From: JANYIP01 sp031394045
GTDB taxonomy: Bacteria; Actinomycetota; Actinomycetes; Prado026
DNA length: 44,242 nt
Assembly (NCBI GenBank): GCA_031394045.1
Contig: JANMWN010000036.1
Location: forward strand, 1-44,242
Direction of reading: 5' to 3'
Part shown: positions 1 to 7,919 of the stretch, piece by piece
Layout of the letters: every line of letters starts with the position of its first letter
How positions within the stretch are numbered: position 1 is the stretch's first letter
The notes under the pieces: generated by a model
Seen by the model: the letters and a program-made list of their open reading frames with translations, nothing else
Told to the model about the DNA's origin: nothing
Databases searched by the model: none
Translations under genes and position numbers: made by a program

Positions 1-84
1 GTCAGCACCGTTCCATGGCACCACCGTTTCGGGCAGGGGGCCATCGCGGACGGGCGTTTTGCTGGTTACGAGTTGCTGACAGGT

Positions 85-459
85 CTAGCCGAGGAACGCC
101 ACGGCGAGGGACCACCCGGCGTACGCGGCAAGCAGTCCGGCCACCACGCTGGTGCCGACGTTGACGGCTGCGGCCCGGTAGTCGCCCTCCTCGGCCAGCC
201 GTACCGTCTCGTACCCGAAAGTGCTGAACGTCGTGAAGCCGCCACAGAAGCCGGTGCCGGCGAGGGCGACCAGCGAGGCACCCATGGAGCCGTCGGCGGG
301 CGCGCCGAGCAGGACACCCAGCGCGAACGAGCCGAGCACGTTGATCAGCACGGTCCCGAGCGGGAACACCCCGCGATGACGGGACTGGACCGCAAGGTCG
401 AGCAGCCAGCGGCTGGGGGCACCGAGCGCGGCGCCCAGCAGCACGAGGAACGCGGTCAC
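85..459 (-). CDS. crcB: Fluoride-specific ion channel CrcB/Fluc, first subunit
   Basis: A 124-residue, four-helix membrane protein of the CrcB/Fluc family, which exports fluoride as a dual-topology dimer. The family signatures are visible: the pore asparagine segment GTVLINVLGSFALG (about residues 34-47) and the phenylalanine-box motif GGFTTFSTF (about residues 74-82). The GTG start at 459 overlaps the stop of the upstream crcB by a GTGA junction, so the two are translationally coupled. Two adjacent paralogues are usual in actinobacteria and are thought to form a heterodimer. No fluoride riboswitch motif is visible upstream of the pair. Confidence 0.93.
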   Translation of the reverse strand: MTAFLVLLGAALGAPSRWLLDLAVQSRHRGVFPLGTVLINVLGSFALGVLLGAPADGSMGASLVALAGTGFCGGFTTFSTFGYETVRLAEEGDYRAAAVNVGTSVVAGLLAAYAGWSLAVAFLG

Positions 460-956
460 CTGGCGCTCTGCGCGACGAAGCCACGACGCACGAGCAGCTG
501 GCCGGCGGCGACCGCGACCAGGCCGACGACCAGGCTGCCCAGCAGGTACGTGAGCGCGACCCCTGCGTGCCCGCCGGCCAGCAGCAGCCGGGTGTCCGCG
601 GTGTACGCGGAGAACGTCGTGAAGCCGCCGAGGACCCCGGTGCCGAGGAACGGGCGGAGGTAGCGGTTCGGGGGCCAGACCTGCGCAACGCAGACGATCA
701 GGGCCCCGATGAGGAAGCAGCCGAGCACGTTCTCGGTGAAGGTGGACCAGGGGAACGCGCCGCTGCCGCCGTCGTGCGGCAGCCAGGTGTTGACTCCCAG
801 CCGGGCCAGCCCGCCGAGCCCGCCGCCTAGTGCGATGACGACGGCGACGTCCAGACGCGGGGTGGCCGCGGGTCCGGATGGGCCACCGATCGCAGGGTCA
901 AGGTCCGGGTCGACGTCGTCAGGGCCCGCAGGATTCACGTGCAGGATCGTAGTCAT
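456..956 (-). CDS. crcB: Fluoride-specific ion channel CrcB/Fluc, second subunit
   Basis: This 166-residue CrcB/Fluc subunit is the first gene of the pair. It has an acidic N-terminal extension of about 45 residues before the first helix, then the pore-asparagine segment STFTENVLGCFLIGA and the phenylalanine box GGFTTFSAYTADT. I chose the ATG at 956, preceded by GAAGG, over a longer open frame reaching 1178 because that extension has no hydrophobic or family-like sequence. The 3' end overlaps the next crcB by 4 bp. It is divergent from the small gene at 1027. Confidence 0.9.
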   Translation of the reverse strand: MTTILHVNPAGPDDVDPDLDPAIGGPSGPAATPRLDVAVVIALGGGLGGLARLGVNTWLPHDGGSGAFPWSTFTENVLGCFLIGALIVCVAQVWPPNRYLRPFLGTGVLGGFTTFSAYTADTRLLLAGGHAGVALTYLLGSLVVGLVAVAAGQLLVRRGFVAQSAR

Positions 957-1014
957 CGAGCCTTCGATCCAGGTCGAGCCGTTCGCACGCTGGCGCTGAC
1001 GGCCCTCGACGGGC

Positions 1015-1020
1015 GACACT
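1015..1020 (+). promoter_or_regulatory. Putative -10 box (GACACT) for a leaderless transcript
   Basis: GACACT lies exactly 6 nt before the GTG at 1027. It keeps the A2 and T6 of the TAnnnT consensus but not T1. There is no Shine-Dalgarno sequence in front of this gene. Confidence 0.45.
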
Positions 1021-1026
1021 AGGGCT

Positions 1027-1260
1027 GTGACCCATCCCCATGCCGCACCCAAGCGAGTCCTCGAGGGCAGTCCGTTCAACCGTCCGGTGGTCGCAGTCCG
1101 ACCTCCTGGCGAGTTCGCCGTCGGCGACCGGGTGACCCATGACAGGTACGGCCTCGGCCGAGTTCTCTCGGTCGACACGGCCGACTACCTGTGCCTCGAC
1201 TTCGGTGCCGGAGGCCTCAAGCAGCTGGCGGGCGCTGACCCGAGCATCACCAAGCTGTAG
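1027..1260 (+). CDS. Small conserved actinobacterial protein with a CarD/UvrD-like SH3 fold
   Basis: A 77-residue protein with a GTG start. The central part, about residues 28-62, reads FAVGDRVTHDRYGLGRVLSV followed by a short LDFG strand. This is the Tudor/SH3-like pattern of the RNA-polymerase-interacting domain of CarD and of the C-terminus of UvrD/PcrA helicases. The basic N-terminus (THPHAAPKR) and the tail TKL are otherwise unremarkable. It may bind RNA polymerase or nucleic acid, but that is inferred from the fold pattern only. It converges on the nitroreductase gene. Confidence 0.75.
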   Translation: MTHPHAAPKRVLEGSPFNRPVVAVRPPGEFAVGDRVTHDRYGLGRVLSVDTADYLCLDFGAGGLKQLAGADPSITKL

Positions 1261-1278
1261 CCGGCTGAGGCTGGCTGA

Positions 1279-1296
1279 GGCCGGCTGGAGCCGGCC
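1279..1296. terminator. GC hairpin between convergent genes
   Basis: A perfect 8-bp stem, GGCCGGCT/AGCCGGCC, with a 2-nt centre lies midway between the stops at 1260 and 1307. There is no U-tract. It lies within imperfect GGCTGAGG repeats (1261-1287). A bidirectional stop is plausible. Confidence 0.4.
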
Positions 1297-1306
1297 CCAG
1301 CTCTGG

Positions 1307-1918
1307 TCAGACTGACGTCACCACGTCGTCGTGGTGCAGGCGCGGCAGCCGGTCCATCCATGCGTCCGCGCCGGGTTTGCCGATGTTGACGACCAGGAAC
1401 GAGCGCAGCCGCCCGTCCGCGAAGAACTCCGCGTCGACCCCAGCGGCGTCGAAGCCACCCATCGGTCCGGCAGCGAGCCCGGCGGCCCGGACGCCCAGCA
1501 AGAAGTAGCCGGCCTGCAGCGTGGCGTTGAAGCGGGCTGCGGCCTCGCGGGCGCCGGCGTCGGCGAACCGGTCCTTGGCGCCAGGCGCATACGGGAGCAG
1601 CTCGGGCAGGTGCTCGTGGAACTCGGTGTCAGCGGCGAGGATCGCGACCAGCGGCGCGGACGCCGTCTTGGCCCGGTTGCCCTCGGCCAGGTGCGGGACC
1701 AGGCGGGCGCGGGCCTCCGGCGTACGTACCAGGACCACGCGCAGCGGCTGGGTGTTCATCGCTGTCGGGGCCCACTTGACGAGCTCGTAGATGGCGTTGA
1801 CCTGGTCGTCGCTGACCGGCTCGCCGCTGAAGTTGTTGGCGGATCGGGCCGAGCGGAAGAGCAGCTCCTGGGCGTCGTCGGCCAGGAGGAGCTCGGTTCG
1901 GGTGTCGATGAGTGTCAT
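1307..1918 (-). CDS. Malonic semialdehyde reductase/RutE-type nitroreductase family protein
   Basis: This 203-residue FMN-dependent oxidoreductase of the nitroreductase fold is closest in pattern to RutE/HadB-type reductases. Visible family traits are the N-terminal FMN-phosphate segment RSARSANNFSGEPV, the segment KWAPTAMNTQPLRVV, and the C-terminal GYFLLGVRAAGLAAGPMGGF region. Length matches RutE (about 196). The physiological substrate cannot be told from sequence, since no other pyrimidine-degradation (rut) genes are nearby. A TAGGTT box lies 9 nt upstream of the ATG, so the 5' UTR would be only 2-3 nt. Confidence 0.85.
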   Translation of the reverse strand: MTLIDTRTELLLADDAQELLFRSARSANNFSGEPVSDDQVNAIYELVKWAPTAMNTQPLRVVLVRTPEARARLVPHLAEGNRAKTASAPLVAILAADTEFHEHLPELLPYAPGAKDRFADAGAREAAARFNATLQAGYFLLGVRAAGLAAGPMGGFDAAGVDAEFFADGRLRSFLVVNIGKPGADAWMDRLPRLHHDDVVTSV

Positions 1919-1931
1919 GCCAGGCGCAACC

Positions 1932-1949
1932 TAGTAGAAGTTTCAATTA
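1932..1949. promoter_or_regulatory. Imperfect AT-rich dyad, possible MarR/HxlR-type operator
   Basis: An 18-bp imperfect palindrome (TAGTAGAAGTTTCAATTA, 12 of 18 positions symmetric) overlaps the inferred -10 region of the nitroreductase gene. The AT-rich patch stands out in this GC-rich sequence. MarR-family operators near reductase genes often look like this, but no regulator gene lies next to it. Confidence 0.3.
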
Positions 1950-1970
1950 TTTCGTTCCCGCGAGCCGCGT

Positions 1971-1976
1971 TACGGT
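1971..1976 (+). promoter_or_regulatory. -10 box (TACGGT) for leaderless siroheme synthase mRNA
   Basis: TACGGT ends exactly 6 nt before the GTG at 1983, with no ribosome binding site between. Transcription would begin at or next to the start codon. Confidence 0.6.
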
Positions 1977-1982
1977 GCTGCT

Positions 1983-3218
1983 GTGGATCCTGGCGCCGAT
2001 GCTGAGCAGGGGGCGGGGCTGTACCCGCTCGGGCTGCGCCTCTCCGGTCGCCCGGTGGTCGTCGTCGGGGCCGGGACGGTCGCGCTCCGCCGGGTCGCCG
2101 CCCTGCTCGAGGCGGGTGCGCAGGTCCACGTCGTCGCACCGTCCGCGACCCCCGCGCTCATGGACCTCGCGGCCACCGGGCGGCTCCGCTGGACCGCTCG
2201 GGGGTACGTGCCCGGCGACCTCGACGGAGCCTGGCTGGCCTACGCCTGCACGGACGACCCCGCCGTCAACACGGCGGTCGCCGAGAAGGCCGAGAGCCTG
2301 AGGATCTTCTGCAGCCGGGCCGACGACGCCCTCGCGGGCAGCGCCTGGGTCCCGGCGGTCGGTCGGGCCGGCTCGGTCACGGTCGCGGTGCATGCCGACC
2401 GAGACCCGCGCCGGGCGGCGCGGCTGCGTGACCAGGTGATCGACCACGTCATGACGAACCCGGTGGCGCCCGGCCGGCCCGGGCCAGGGCGGGTGGTCCT
2501 CGTCGGTGGCGGACCTGGTGACCCCGGCCTGATCACCGTCCGCGGCCGGGCCGAGCTGGCCGCGGCCGACGTCGTGGTGACCGACCGGCTGGCACCGCTC
2601 GCGCTGCTGGACGAGCTCGAAGCCAGCGTGGTGGTCATCGACGCGTCCAAGGTGCCCGGCGGCCACTCGATGGCCCAGGACGAGATCAACCGCCTGCTGG
2701 TCGAGCACGCACGCGCGGGTCAGCGGGTCGTACGCCTCAAGGGCGGCGACCCCTACGTGTTCGGCCGGGGGATGGAGGAAGTGCAGGCCTGCGTCGAGGC
2801 CGGGCTCCGGGTCGACGTCGTCCCGGGGGTCACGAGCGCGGTCGCCGTTCCCGGCCTCGCCGGGATCCCGGTGACGCACCGCGGGGTCGTCCAGGCGTTC
2901 ACTGTCGTCTCCGGGCACGTACCCCCTGGCGACCCGCGGTCGACCGTGGACTGGAAGGCGCTGGCCGCGGTCGGGGCCACGATCGTGGTGCTGATGGGCG
3001 TCAGGACGCTGCCGGCCGTCGCCGAGGCGCTGATGGCCGGGGGGCTCCCGGCGACGACACCGGTCGCCGGTGTCGGTGACTCCGCAACCCCGGTGATCAG
3101 CACGCTCGGCCAGGTCGCCCTGGGTGGAGGCATGGCCGGCCTGACCGCGCCCGCGGTGTTCGTGGTGGGTGACGTCGTGCTGCCTGCCGGTCACTCGCCA
3201 GCCGGTCAGCAGAAGTAG
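1983..3218 (+). CDS. cysG: Siroheme synthase: precorrin-2 dehydrogenase fused to uroporphyrinogen-III C-methyltransferase
   Basis: A 411-residue bifunctional enzyme. Residues about 10-160 form the NAD-binding dehydrogenase half (GRPVVVVGAGTVALRRVAAL). About 165-410 form the SAM uroporphyrinogen methyltransferase half, with VLVGGGPGDPGLITVRG and VRLKGGDPYVFGRGMEE. It makes precorrin-2 and then sirohydrochlorin for siroheme, the cofactor of sulfite and nitrite reductases. Neither reductase is in this window. The GTG start is supported by the -10 box 6 nt upstream. The stop and the next start share one base (TAGTG), so it is probably co-translated with the P450 gene. Confidence 0.93.
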   Translation: MDPGADAEQGAGLYPLGLRLSGRPVVVVGAGTVALRRVAALLEAGAQVHVVAPSATPALMDLAATGRLRWTARGYVPGDLDGAWLAYACTDDPAVNTAVAEKAESLRIFCSRADDALAGSAWVPAVGRAGSVTVAVHADRDPRRAARLRDQVIDHVMTNPVAPGRPGPGRVVLVGGGPGDPGLITVRGRAELAAADVVVTDRLAPLALLDELEASVVVIDASKVPGGHSMAQDEINRLLVEHARAGQRVVRLKGGDPYVFGRGMEEVQACVEAGLRVDVVPGVTSAVAVPGLAGIPVTHRGVVQAFTVVSGHVPPGDPRSTVDWKALAAVGATIVVLMGVRTLPAVAEALMAGGLPATTPVAGVGDSATPVISTLGQVALGGGMAGLTAPAVFVVGDVVLPAGHSPAGQQK

Positions 3219-4567
3219 TGCCGCCGGCTCCGCGCATGAGTGGCGGCTGGATGCTTCGGCATGCCCGCCGGATGCGCAGCGACCCGCTCGGATTCCTCGT
3301 CGACTGCGCCGCCGAGTGCGGAGACATCGTCGAGTTCCCGATCCCCCGACATCGGGTGTTCTTCGTCAACGACGCCGAGGCCGCGAACCGGGTCCTCCAG
3401 GGCAACCATCGGGCGTACGGCAAGAGCACGGTGCAGTACCGCTCGCTGGCCCTGGTCACGGGGGACGGGCTGCTGGTGAGCGAGGGGGAGGAGTGGCTGC
3501 GGGGCCGGCGACTGGTGCAGCCGGCGTTCCACCATCGCACCCTCGAGGAGCTCGGCGGGCACGTGGCTGATGCTGCCGGGCGGTTGCTTGCAGCGTGGGA
3601 CGCCCAGCCGGACGGAGCTGTCGTGGACGTCGACGAGGCGATGATGCTGGCGACGCTCGAGGTCGTTGGGCACGCCTTGTTCTCCACCGACCTCGGGTTG
3701 CAGGGCGAGGAGCTGGTCGGCGCCGTCCTGCAGGCGCTCGACCGAGTCGTGGCCAGGGCCCGGTCGCCGCTCCCGCTGCCGCTGGGCTGGCCGACGCCGG
3801 GGAACACCAGGTTGAAGCGCGCGGTGGATCGCCTCGACGCGAGCGTCGAGACCATGGTCCGTCGGCGGCAGGAGCTGGGGGCCGACGTCGACGCCGCCGA
3901 CCTGCTCGGGCTCCTGCTCGGCTCCGTCGGTACCGAGCGGGAGGTCCGCGACCAGGTCGTCACCTTGATCGTCGCCGGCCAGGAGACCGTGGCGAGCGCG
4001 CTGACCTGGGCCTGGTGGCTCGTGTCCGGCGACGCGGAGGTCGTGGAGCGGCTGGCCGAGGAGTCCGACCGCGTGCTCGGCGGCCGGCCTCCGGCTGCGG
4101 CTGACTTCGCCCGGCTGACGTACGCCCGTCAGGTGCTGGACGAGACGCTCCGGCTCTACCCGCCCGCGTGGGTGGTGACCCGCCGCGTCCTCGAGGACGA
4201 CGTTCTGGTGGGAGCCCCTGTACCCGCCGGCTCCCTGGTGATCCTGTCCACGTACGCCCTCCACCGAAACCCGCGGGTCTGGGCTCAGCCGGACCGGTTC
4301 GACCCCGAGCGCTTCGGTCCGGAGGCGCGCGCTGCGATCGGTCGTACTGACGGCGCTCGGCTCGGCTATCTGCCCTTCGGGGCGGGCCCGCGGATGTGCA
4401 TCGGGCGCGACTTCGCACTCGTCGAGGGCGTCCTGATGCTGTCCGCGATGGCCGGCCGGTTCCGTCTGGAGCGTCTCCCCGGCACGGTCGTGCGTCCAGA
4501 CCCGTCCGTGACCATCCGGCCGAAGGGCGGGCTGCCGCTCCGGCTCCGCCGCCGGATCGCTGGCTAG
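3218..4567 (+). CDS. Cytochrome P450
   Basis: This 449-residue soluble P450 has every core motif. The I-helix oxygen-activation segment is LIVAGQETVASALTWAWWL, the K-helix ETLRLYPP has the ExxR motif, and the heme-binding loop FGAGPRMCIGRDFALVE places the cysteine ligand at residue 394. The ETLRLYPPAW region and the C-terminal organisation resemble the long-chain or CYP102/CYP110-like bacterial group more than the short macrolide-type P450s. No ferredoxin or reductase gene is adjacent. The GTG start overlaps the cysG stop by one base. The substrate is unknown. Confidence 0.93.
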   Translation: MPPAPRMSGGWMLRHARRMRSDPLGFLVDCAAECGDIVEFPIPRHRVFFVNDAEAANRVLQGNHRAYGKSTVQYRSLALVTGDGLLVSEGEEWLRGRRLVQPAFHHRTLEELGGHVADAAGRLLAAWDAQPDGAVVDVDEAMMLATLEVVGHALFSTDLGLQGEELVGAVLQALDRVVARARSPLPLPLGWPTPGNTRLKRAVDRLDASVETMVRRRQELGADVDAADLLGLLLGSVGTEREVRDQVVTLIVAGQETVASALTWAWWLVSGDAEVVERLAEESDRVLGGRPPAAADFARLTYARQVLDETLRLYPPAWVVTRRVLEDDVLVGAPVPAGSLVILSTYALHRNPRVWAQPDRFDPERFGPEARAAIGRTDGARLGYLPFGAGPRMCIGRDFALVEGVLMLSAMAGRFRLERLPGTVVRPDPSVTIRPKGGLPLRLRRRIAG

Positions 4568-4570
4568 GCT
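4565..4570 (+). promoter_or_regulatory. -10 box (TAGGCT) overlapping the P450 stop codon
   Basis: The TAG stop of the P450 gene forms the first three bases of TAGGCT, which lies 6 nt before the ATG at 4577. This would let the permease gene be transcribed independently and leaderless even though it sits in an apparent operon. Confidence 0.55.
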
Positions 4571-4576
4571 CCACCC

Positions 4577-5746
4577 ATGGCGAAGGAACCGGAGGAGAAC
4601 GCGCCCACCCACGTCGAGGTCCCCCGGTCGATAAGGGTGGCCGCCGACTGGGCGTGGCGCTTCCTCGTCATCGCCGCAGCCGTCGTGGCCCTGCTGCTGC
4701 TCGTCAACAGGCTCAAGCTGGTCTTCCTGTCCGTCTTCGTCGGCCTCCTGGTCACGGCGCTGCTCGCGCCGATCGTCCGCGCGCTCCAGAGGCACCTCCG
4801 GGGCCGCTTCTGGGGCCGACTGCGGGGCTCGCGCGGGCTGGCCACCTCGATCGTCCTCGTCATCTCGGTGGCTGGACTGGTCGCCGTGATCGCGTTGCTG
4901 ACCATCGAGATCAGCGGCTCGTTCAAGGACCTGGGTTCGACCTTCTCCGACGGCCTCCGGCAGATCCGGGTGTTCGTCAGGGACAACTTCAACATCGACG
5001 ACTTCAAGCTGCAGGACTACCTCCAGCGGGCCTGGCAGGCGTTGCAGGACAACCGCAACGGGCTGCTCTCCGGTGCGCTCTCGGGTGCGACCATCGCCCT
5101 CGAGGTGCTGTCCGGCGCGGCGATCGCGTTCTTCACGACGGTCTTCTTCCTCCTCGACGGCGAGCGGATCTGGACCTGGTGCGTCTCGCTGTTCCCGCGT
5201 CGCAGCCAGCTCGGCGTCCGCGAGGCGGGGCTGCGCTCGTGGGTCGTGCTCACCGCGTACGTCCGGGGCACGATCTTCATCGCCTTCACCGATGCGGTGT
5301 TCGTCGGGCTCTCGGTCGCAGTCATCGGCGTCCCCCTCGCGGTGCCGCTAGGCGTACTCGTGTTCTTCGGGGCGTTCGTCCCCATCGTCGGCGCACTGGT
5401 CAGCGGCTTCGTCGCGGTCGTCGTCGCCCTGGCGGCCAAGGGAGTCGTGGCGGCTCTGGCCGTGCTCGTCGCCATCATCGTGGTCCAGCAGATCGAGGGT
5501 CACCTGCTCCAGCCGCTCGTGATGGGACGGCTGGTCTCCCTGCACCCGCTGGCCGTGGTGCTCGCCGTCACTGCTGGCAGCGTGCTGGCCGGCCTGGTCG
5601 GGGCCGTGGTCGCCGTACCGGTGGCAGCGGTGGTGAGCTCGGTGCTCGGCTACTACGGGCGGCGGGCGCGTGCGGCTGAAGAGGCTGCCGGATCCACTGA
5701 GGTCGAGGGGGCCGAGGTCGAGGGGGCCGAGGTCGAGCCGGCCTAG
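4577..5746 (+). CDS. AI-2E family (PerM/UPF0118) membrane transporter
   Basis: A 389-residue integral membrane protein of the AI-2E transporter superfamily. Two N-terminal hydrophobic segments (about residues 28-70) are followed by a helix pair at about 90-115, a soluble coiled region, and a C-terminal block of five or so helices. That block contains the family segments FFGAFVPIVGALVSG and QQIEGHLLQPLVMGR. Family members export small signals or act as ion antiporters, and the substrate here is unknown. The C-terminus ends in an acidic tandem repeat (EVEGA three times). Its stop codon shares CTAG with the stop of the convergent CBS gene. Confidence 0.88.
   Translation: MAKEPEENAPTHVEVPRSIRVAADWAWRFLVIAAAVVALLLLVNRLKLVFLSVFVGLLVTALLAPIVRALQRHLRGRFWGRLRGSRGLATSIVLVISVAGLVAVIALLTIEISGSFKDLGSTFSDGLRQIRVFVRDNFNIDDFKLQDYLQRAWQALQDNRNGLLSGALSGATIALEVLSGAAIAFFTTVFFLLDGERIWTWCVSLFPRRSQLGVREAGLRSWVVLTAYVRGTIFIAFTDAVFVGLSVAVIGVPLAVPLGVLVFFGAFVPIVGALVSGFVAVVVALAAKGVVAALAVLVAIIVVQQIEGHLLQPLVMGRLVSLHPLAVVLAVTAGSVLAGLVGAVVAVPVAAVVSSVLGYYGRRARAAEEAAGSTEVEGAEVEGAEVEPA
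5699..5743. repeat. 15-bp tandem repeat, three copies, at the 3' end of the permease gene
   Basis: Three copies of GAGGTCGAGGGGGCC (the last with two changes) encode EVEGA repeats at the extreme C-terminus of the AI-2E family protein, just before its stop codon. Confidence 0.85.
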
Positions 5747-6126
5747 CTCGAGTGGTCCGCGTGCCAGGACCGCACGATGTCGCGTACCGACAGGATGCCG
5801 GCCACGTCCCCGTCCTCCAGGACCACCAGATGCCGGAACCCACCGCGCAGCATGGCCTCCGCCGCCTGCGTGAGCGTCCAGGTGGGGGCGGCGTAGACGA
5901 TCTCGGCGGTGAGGTGCGAGGCGACCGACTCCTGGTCCGGGTCGGCGCCCTCGGCGATGGCGGTCAGCACGTCGCGCTCGGTGAGGATGCCGGCGCCCTG
6001 CCCGTCCGGGTCGACGACGACCGCGGCTCCGACATGGCGCGCCCGCATCAGCTTGCTGGCCTCCCGCAGCGTGTGGCCGGGGCCAACGGTGAGGACCTCG
6101 TTGCTCATGGCATCTCGAACAGTCAT
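5743..6126 (-). CDS. CBS-domain pair protein
   Basis: A 127-residue stand-alone Bateman module. It has two CBS domains, about residues 1-60 (RDAMSNEVLTVGPGHTLREA and GILTERDVL) and about 70-122 (APTWTLTQAAEAML and GILSVRDIV). Such modules bind adenosine nucleotides, and many actinobacterial ones are dormancy-linked. I chose the ATG at 6126 because it is preceded by a good GGAGG at proper spacing, whereas the longer open frame to 6459 has no family-like sequence. The partner protein is unknown. It converges on the permease gene with a shared CTAG at the two stops. Confidence 0.9.
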   Translation of the reverse strand: MTVRDAMSNEVLTVGPGHTLREASKLMRARHVGAAVVVDPDGQGAGILTERDVLTAIAEGADPDQESVASHLTAEIVYAAPTWTLTQAAEAMLRGGFRHLVVLEDGDVAGILSVRDIVRSWHADHSS

Positions 6127-6272
6127 CGGTCCTCCGTGGTTGATGCGTCCAGAGGGGCCATCCTCGGGGTGTTGCGGTCGTGTGTCCACGGTTCCGTGGG
6201 TTCCGATGGGCCAGCGAGGGCGGGCCAGGGCCGGCCCAGGGCCAGCGAGGGCGCGCGAGGGCGGTGACGCGG

Positions 6273-6278
6273 CAGACT
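6273..6278 (+). promoter_or_regulatory. Putative -10 box (CAGACT) for leaderless membrane-protein mRNA
   Basis: CAGACT lies exactly 6 nt before the GTG at 6285. The same hexamer at the same distance precedes malic enzyme (37081). T1 of the consensus is replaced by C. Confidence 0.45.
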
Positions 6279-6284
6279 GGAGCA

Positions 6285-7076
6285 GTGCCGACCACAGCCC
6301 TGCGTGCCGTCTGGCGCCACGACCTGGGCATCGCCGTCGCGGTCCTGGTGTGGATCCCCGGCGTCCTGCTCCTCGACCGTGGCGCCTCGCTGGGTCGGCA
6401 GGAGCTGCTCGGCCTCGGCACGTGGGTGCTCCTGCTCGCGCTGCTGCGCGCCGAGACACCGCTGGTCCGCGCCCAGACCGCCGCCGTGGTCGTCTTCGCG
6501 ACGCTCGTCGAGTACACCTTCTCGCCGCTGCTCGAGGTGTACGTGTACCGCCTGCACAACGTGCCGGCCTTCGTGCCTCCGGGGCACGGCCTGGTCTACC
6601 TGGCGGCGTACTCCATCGGCCGCTCAGCTTTGCTGCGCCGGTACGCGCGCCAGGCCGTGGTGGCGACGATCGCCCTGGGGGGCGCGTATGCGTTGTGGGG
6701 GCTCAGTCCGCTCGCGCCCCGGCTCGACGTGCTGGGGGCGTTCTGGTTCGTCTGCCTGCTCGGCTTCCTGCGGTGGGGACGGTCCCGGCTGCTGTACGTC
6801 GGCGCTTTCGTCGTCGTCACGTACCTGGAGCTGCTCGGCACCCACCTGGGTACGTGGGCGTGGGCGGCGTACGACCCGACCGGGATCGTGGCCATGGGAA
6901 ACCCGCCGTCCGGTGCTGCGGGCGGCTACGGCTGGTTCGACCTCGCGGCCGTGACCGTTGCGCCTTGGCTGCTCGGCGTGCTCGGCGTGCGGCGCCGGCT
7001 ACCCGCCGACCAGGGCGAGCACGGCGTCGTGGAGACGCCCGTTGGTGGTGACGGCTCCGCCGCCGTCGAGCACTGA
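6285..7076 (+). CDS. Conserved polytopic membrane protein of unknown function
   Basis: A 263-residue protein with about seven hydrophobic segments, for example IAVAVLVWIPGVLLL, ELLGLGTWVLLLALL, VVVFATLVEYTFSPLLEVYV and VGAFVVVTYLELLGTHLG. The GTG at 6285 fits the leaderless pattern, while the longer frame to 6180 adds an Arg/Gly-rich stretch of low complexity. I do not recognise the family with certainty. Conserved-looking features are EYTFSP, YRLHNVPAFVPPGHGLVYL and the GTHLGTWAW segment. The last 26 codons overlap the 3' end of hisN on the other strand by 78 bp. Confidence 0.75.
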   Translation: MPTTALRAVWRHDLGIAVAVLVWIPGVLLLDRGASLGRQELLGLGTWVLLLALLRAETPLVRAQTAAVVVFATLVEYTFSPLLEVYVYRLHNVPAFVPPGHGLVYLAAYSIGRSALLRRYARQAVVATIALGGAYALWGLSPLAPRLDVLGAFWFVCLLGFLRWGRSRLLYVGAFVVVTYLELLGTHLGTWAWAAYDPTGIVAMGNPPSGAAGGYGWFDLAAVTVAPWLLGVLGVRRRLPADQGEHGVVETPVGGDGSAAVEH

Positions 7077-7799
7077 GCCGTTGGTACGGCTGGTGATCCG
7101 GCCCCCTGCCTCCTCGATCACCGGGACGAGGGCGGCGACGTCCCAGACCGAGAGGTCGGGCTCGGTCGCGACGTCAGCCGCGCCCTCGGCGACCAGCATG
7201 TACGACCAGAAGTCGCCGTAGGCGCGGGTCCGCCAGCACCGGTCGGCCAGCTGGCGGAACCCGGCCGCGCCGTCCGGCCAACCGTCGGTGTCGGAGTACG
7301 TGAGCGATGCGTCCGCGAGGTCGCTGACCTCGGACACGTGGATCCTGCGCGGGGTGCCGACGAGGGCACCCCCCGCCCAGGCCCCCTCGCCCTTGGCCGC
7401 CCACCAGCGGCGACCGAGGGCCGGGGCCGACACGACGCCGACGACCACGTCCGGGCCGTCGACGAGGGCGATCAGGGTGGCCCAGACGGGTACGCCGCGT
7501 ACGTAGTTCTTGGTGCCGTCGATCGGGTCGAGGATCCAGCGGCGACCGGGGTCGGCGGAGCCCTTGGTCAGTCCCTGGTCAGCCCCAAACTCCTCGCCGA
7601 TGATCCGGTCGTCGGGTCGGGCCGCCTCGAGGTGCGCGCGCAGCAGCTGCTCGGCCGCACGGTCGGCATCGCTGACCGGGGTGAGGTCCGGCTTGGTCTC
7701 GACGACGAGGTCGAGCGACTGGAACCGGTCGAGGGTCAGCAGGTCAGCGGCGTCGGCCATGGAAAGCCCGAGAGCCAGGTCGTCGGAGTACGTCGTCAC
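6999..7799 (-). CDS. hisN: Histidinol-phosphatase, inositol-monophosphatase type
   Basis: A 266-residue magnesium-dependent phosphatase of the IMPase superfamily. The metal-binding motifs are GEEFG (about residue 69), WILDPIDGTKNYVRG (about 88-102) and SVWDVAALVPVIEEAGG (about 217-233). By analogy with Corynebacterium HisN it dephosphorylates histidinol phosphate, the penultimate step of histidine synthesis. A related inositol or adenosine phosphatase role cannot be excluded. No other his genes are nearby. The GTG at 7799 has no Shine-Dalgarno sequence but a -10 box 7 nt upstream. Confidence 0.87.
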   Translation of the reverse strand: MTTYSDDLALGLSMADAADLLTLDRFQSLDLVVETKPDLTPVSDADRAAEQLLRAHLEAARPDDRIIGEEFGADQGLTKGSADPGRRWILDPIDGTKNYVRGVPVWATLIALVDGPDVVVGVVSAPALGRRWWAAKGEGAWAGGALVGTPRRIHVSEVSDLADASLTYSDTDGWPDGAAGFRQLADRCWRTRAYGDFWSYMLVAEGAADVATEPDLSVWDVAALVPVIEEAGGRITSRTNGSVLDGGGAVTTNGRLHDAVLALVGG

Positions 7800-7806
7800 A
7801 ACGAGG

Positions 7807-7812
7807 AGGTTA
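7807..7812 (-). promoter_or_regulatory. -10 box (TAACCT) for leaderless hisN mRNA
   Basis: Read on the minus strand, TAACCT ends 7 nt before the GTG at 7799. The spacer CCTCGTT is anti-Shine-Dalgarno in character, so initiation must be leaderless. Confidence 0.6.
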
Positions 7813-7919
7813 GTCGGGCCCTGAGCGGCGACATCTAGGACGATCGGTTTGATCTACTGCCCACAACCGTCGACGCTATCGGGTTGGCGCTCAAGATCGG
7901 CGTCGACTCAGTCGCCGCA

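Noticed and set aside
1..84. A gene end or control element at the left edge
   Set aside because: No convincing reading frame or structure in these 84 bp beyond the crcB 3' end.
957..1026. Fluoride riboswitch upstream of the crcB pair
   Set aside because: The leader is only 70 bp, lies between divergent starts, and lacks the GGNGATGG and pseudoknot segments of the crcB motif.
456..1178. Longer crcB start at 1178 (240 residues)
   Set aside because: The extra 74 residues are antisense to the gene at 1027 and lack hydrophobic pattern; ATG 956 has a ribosome site.
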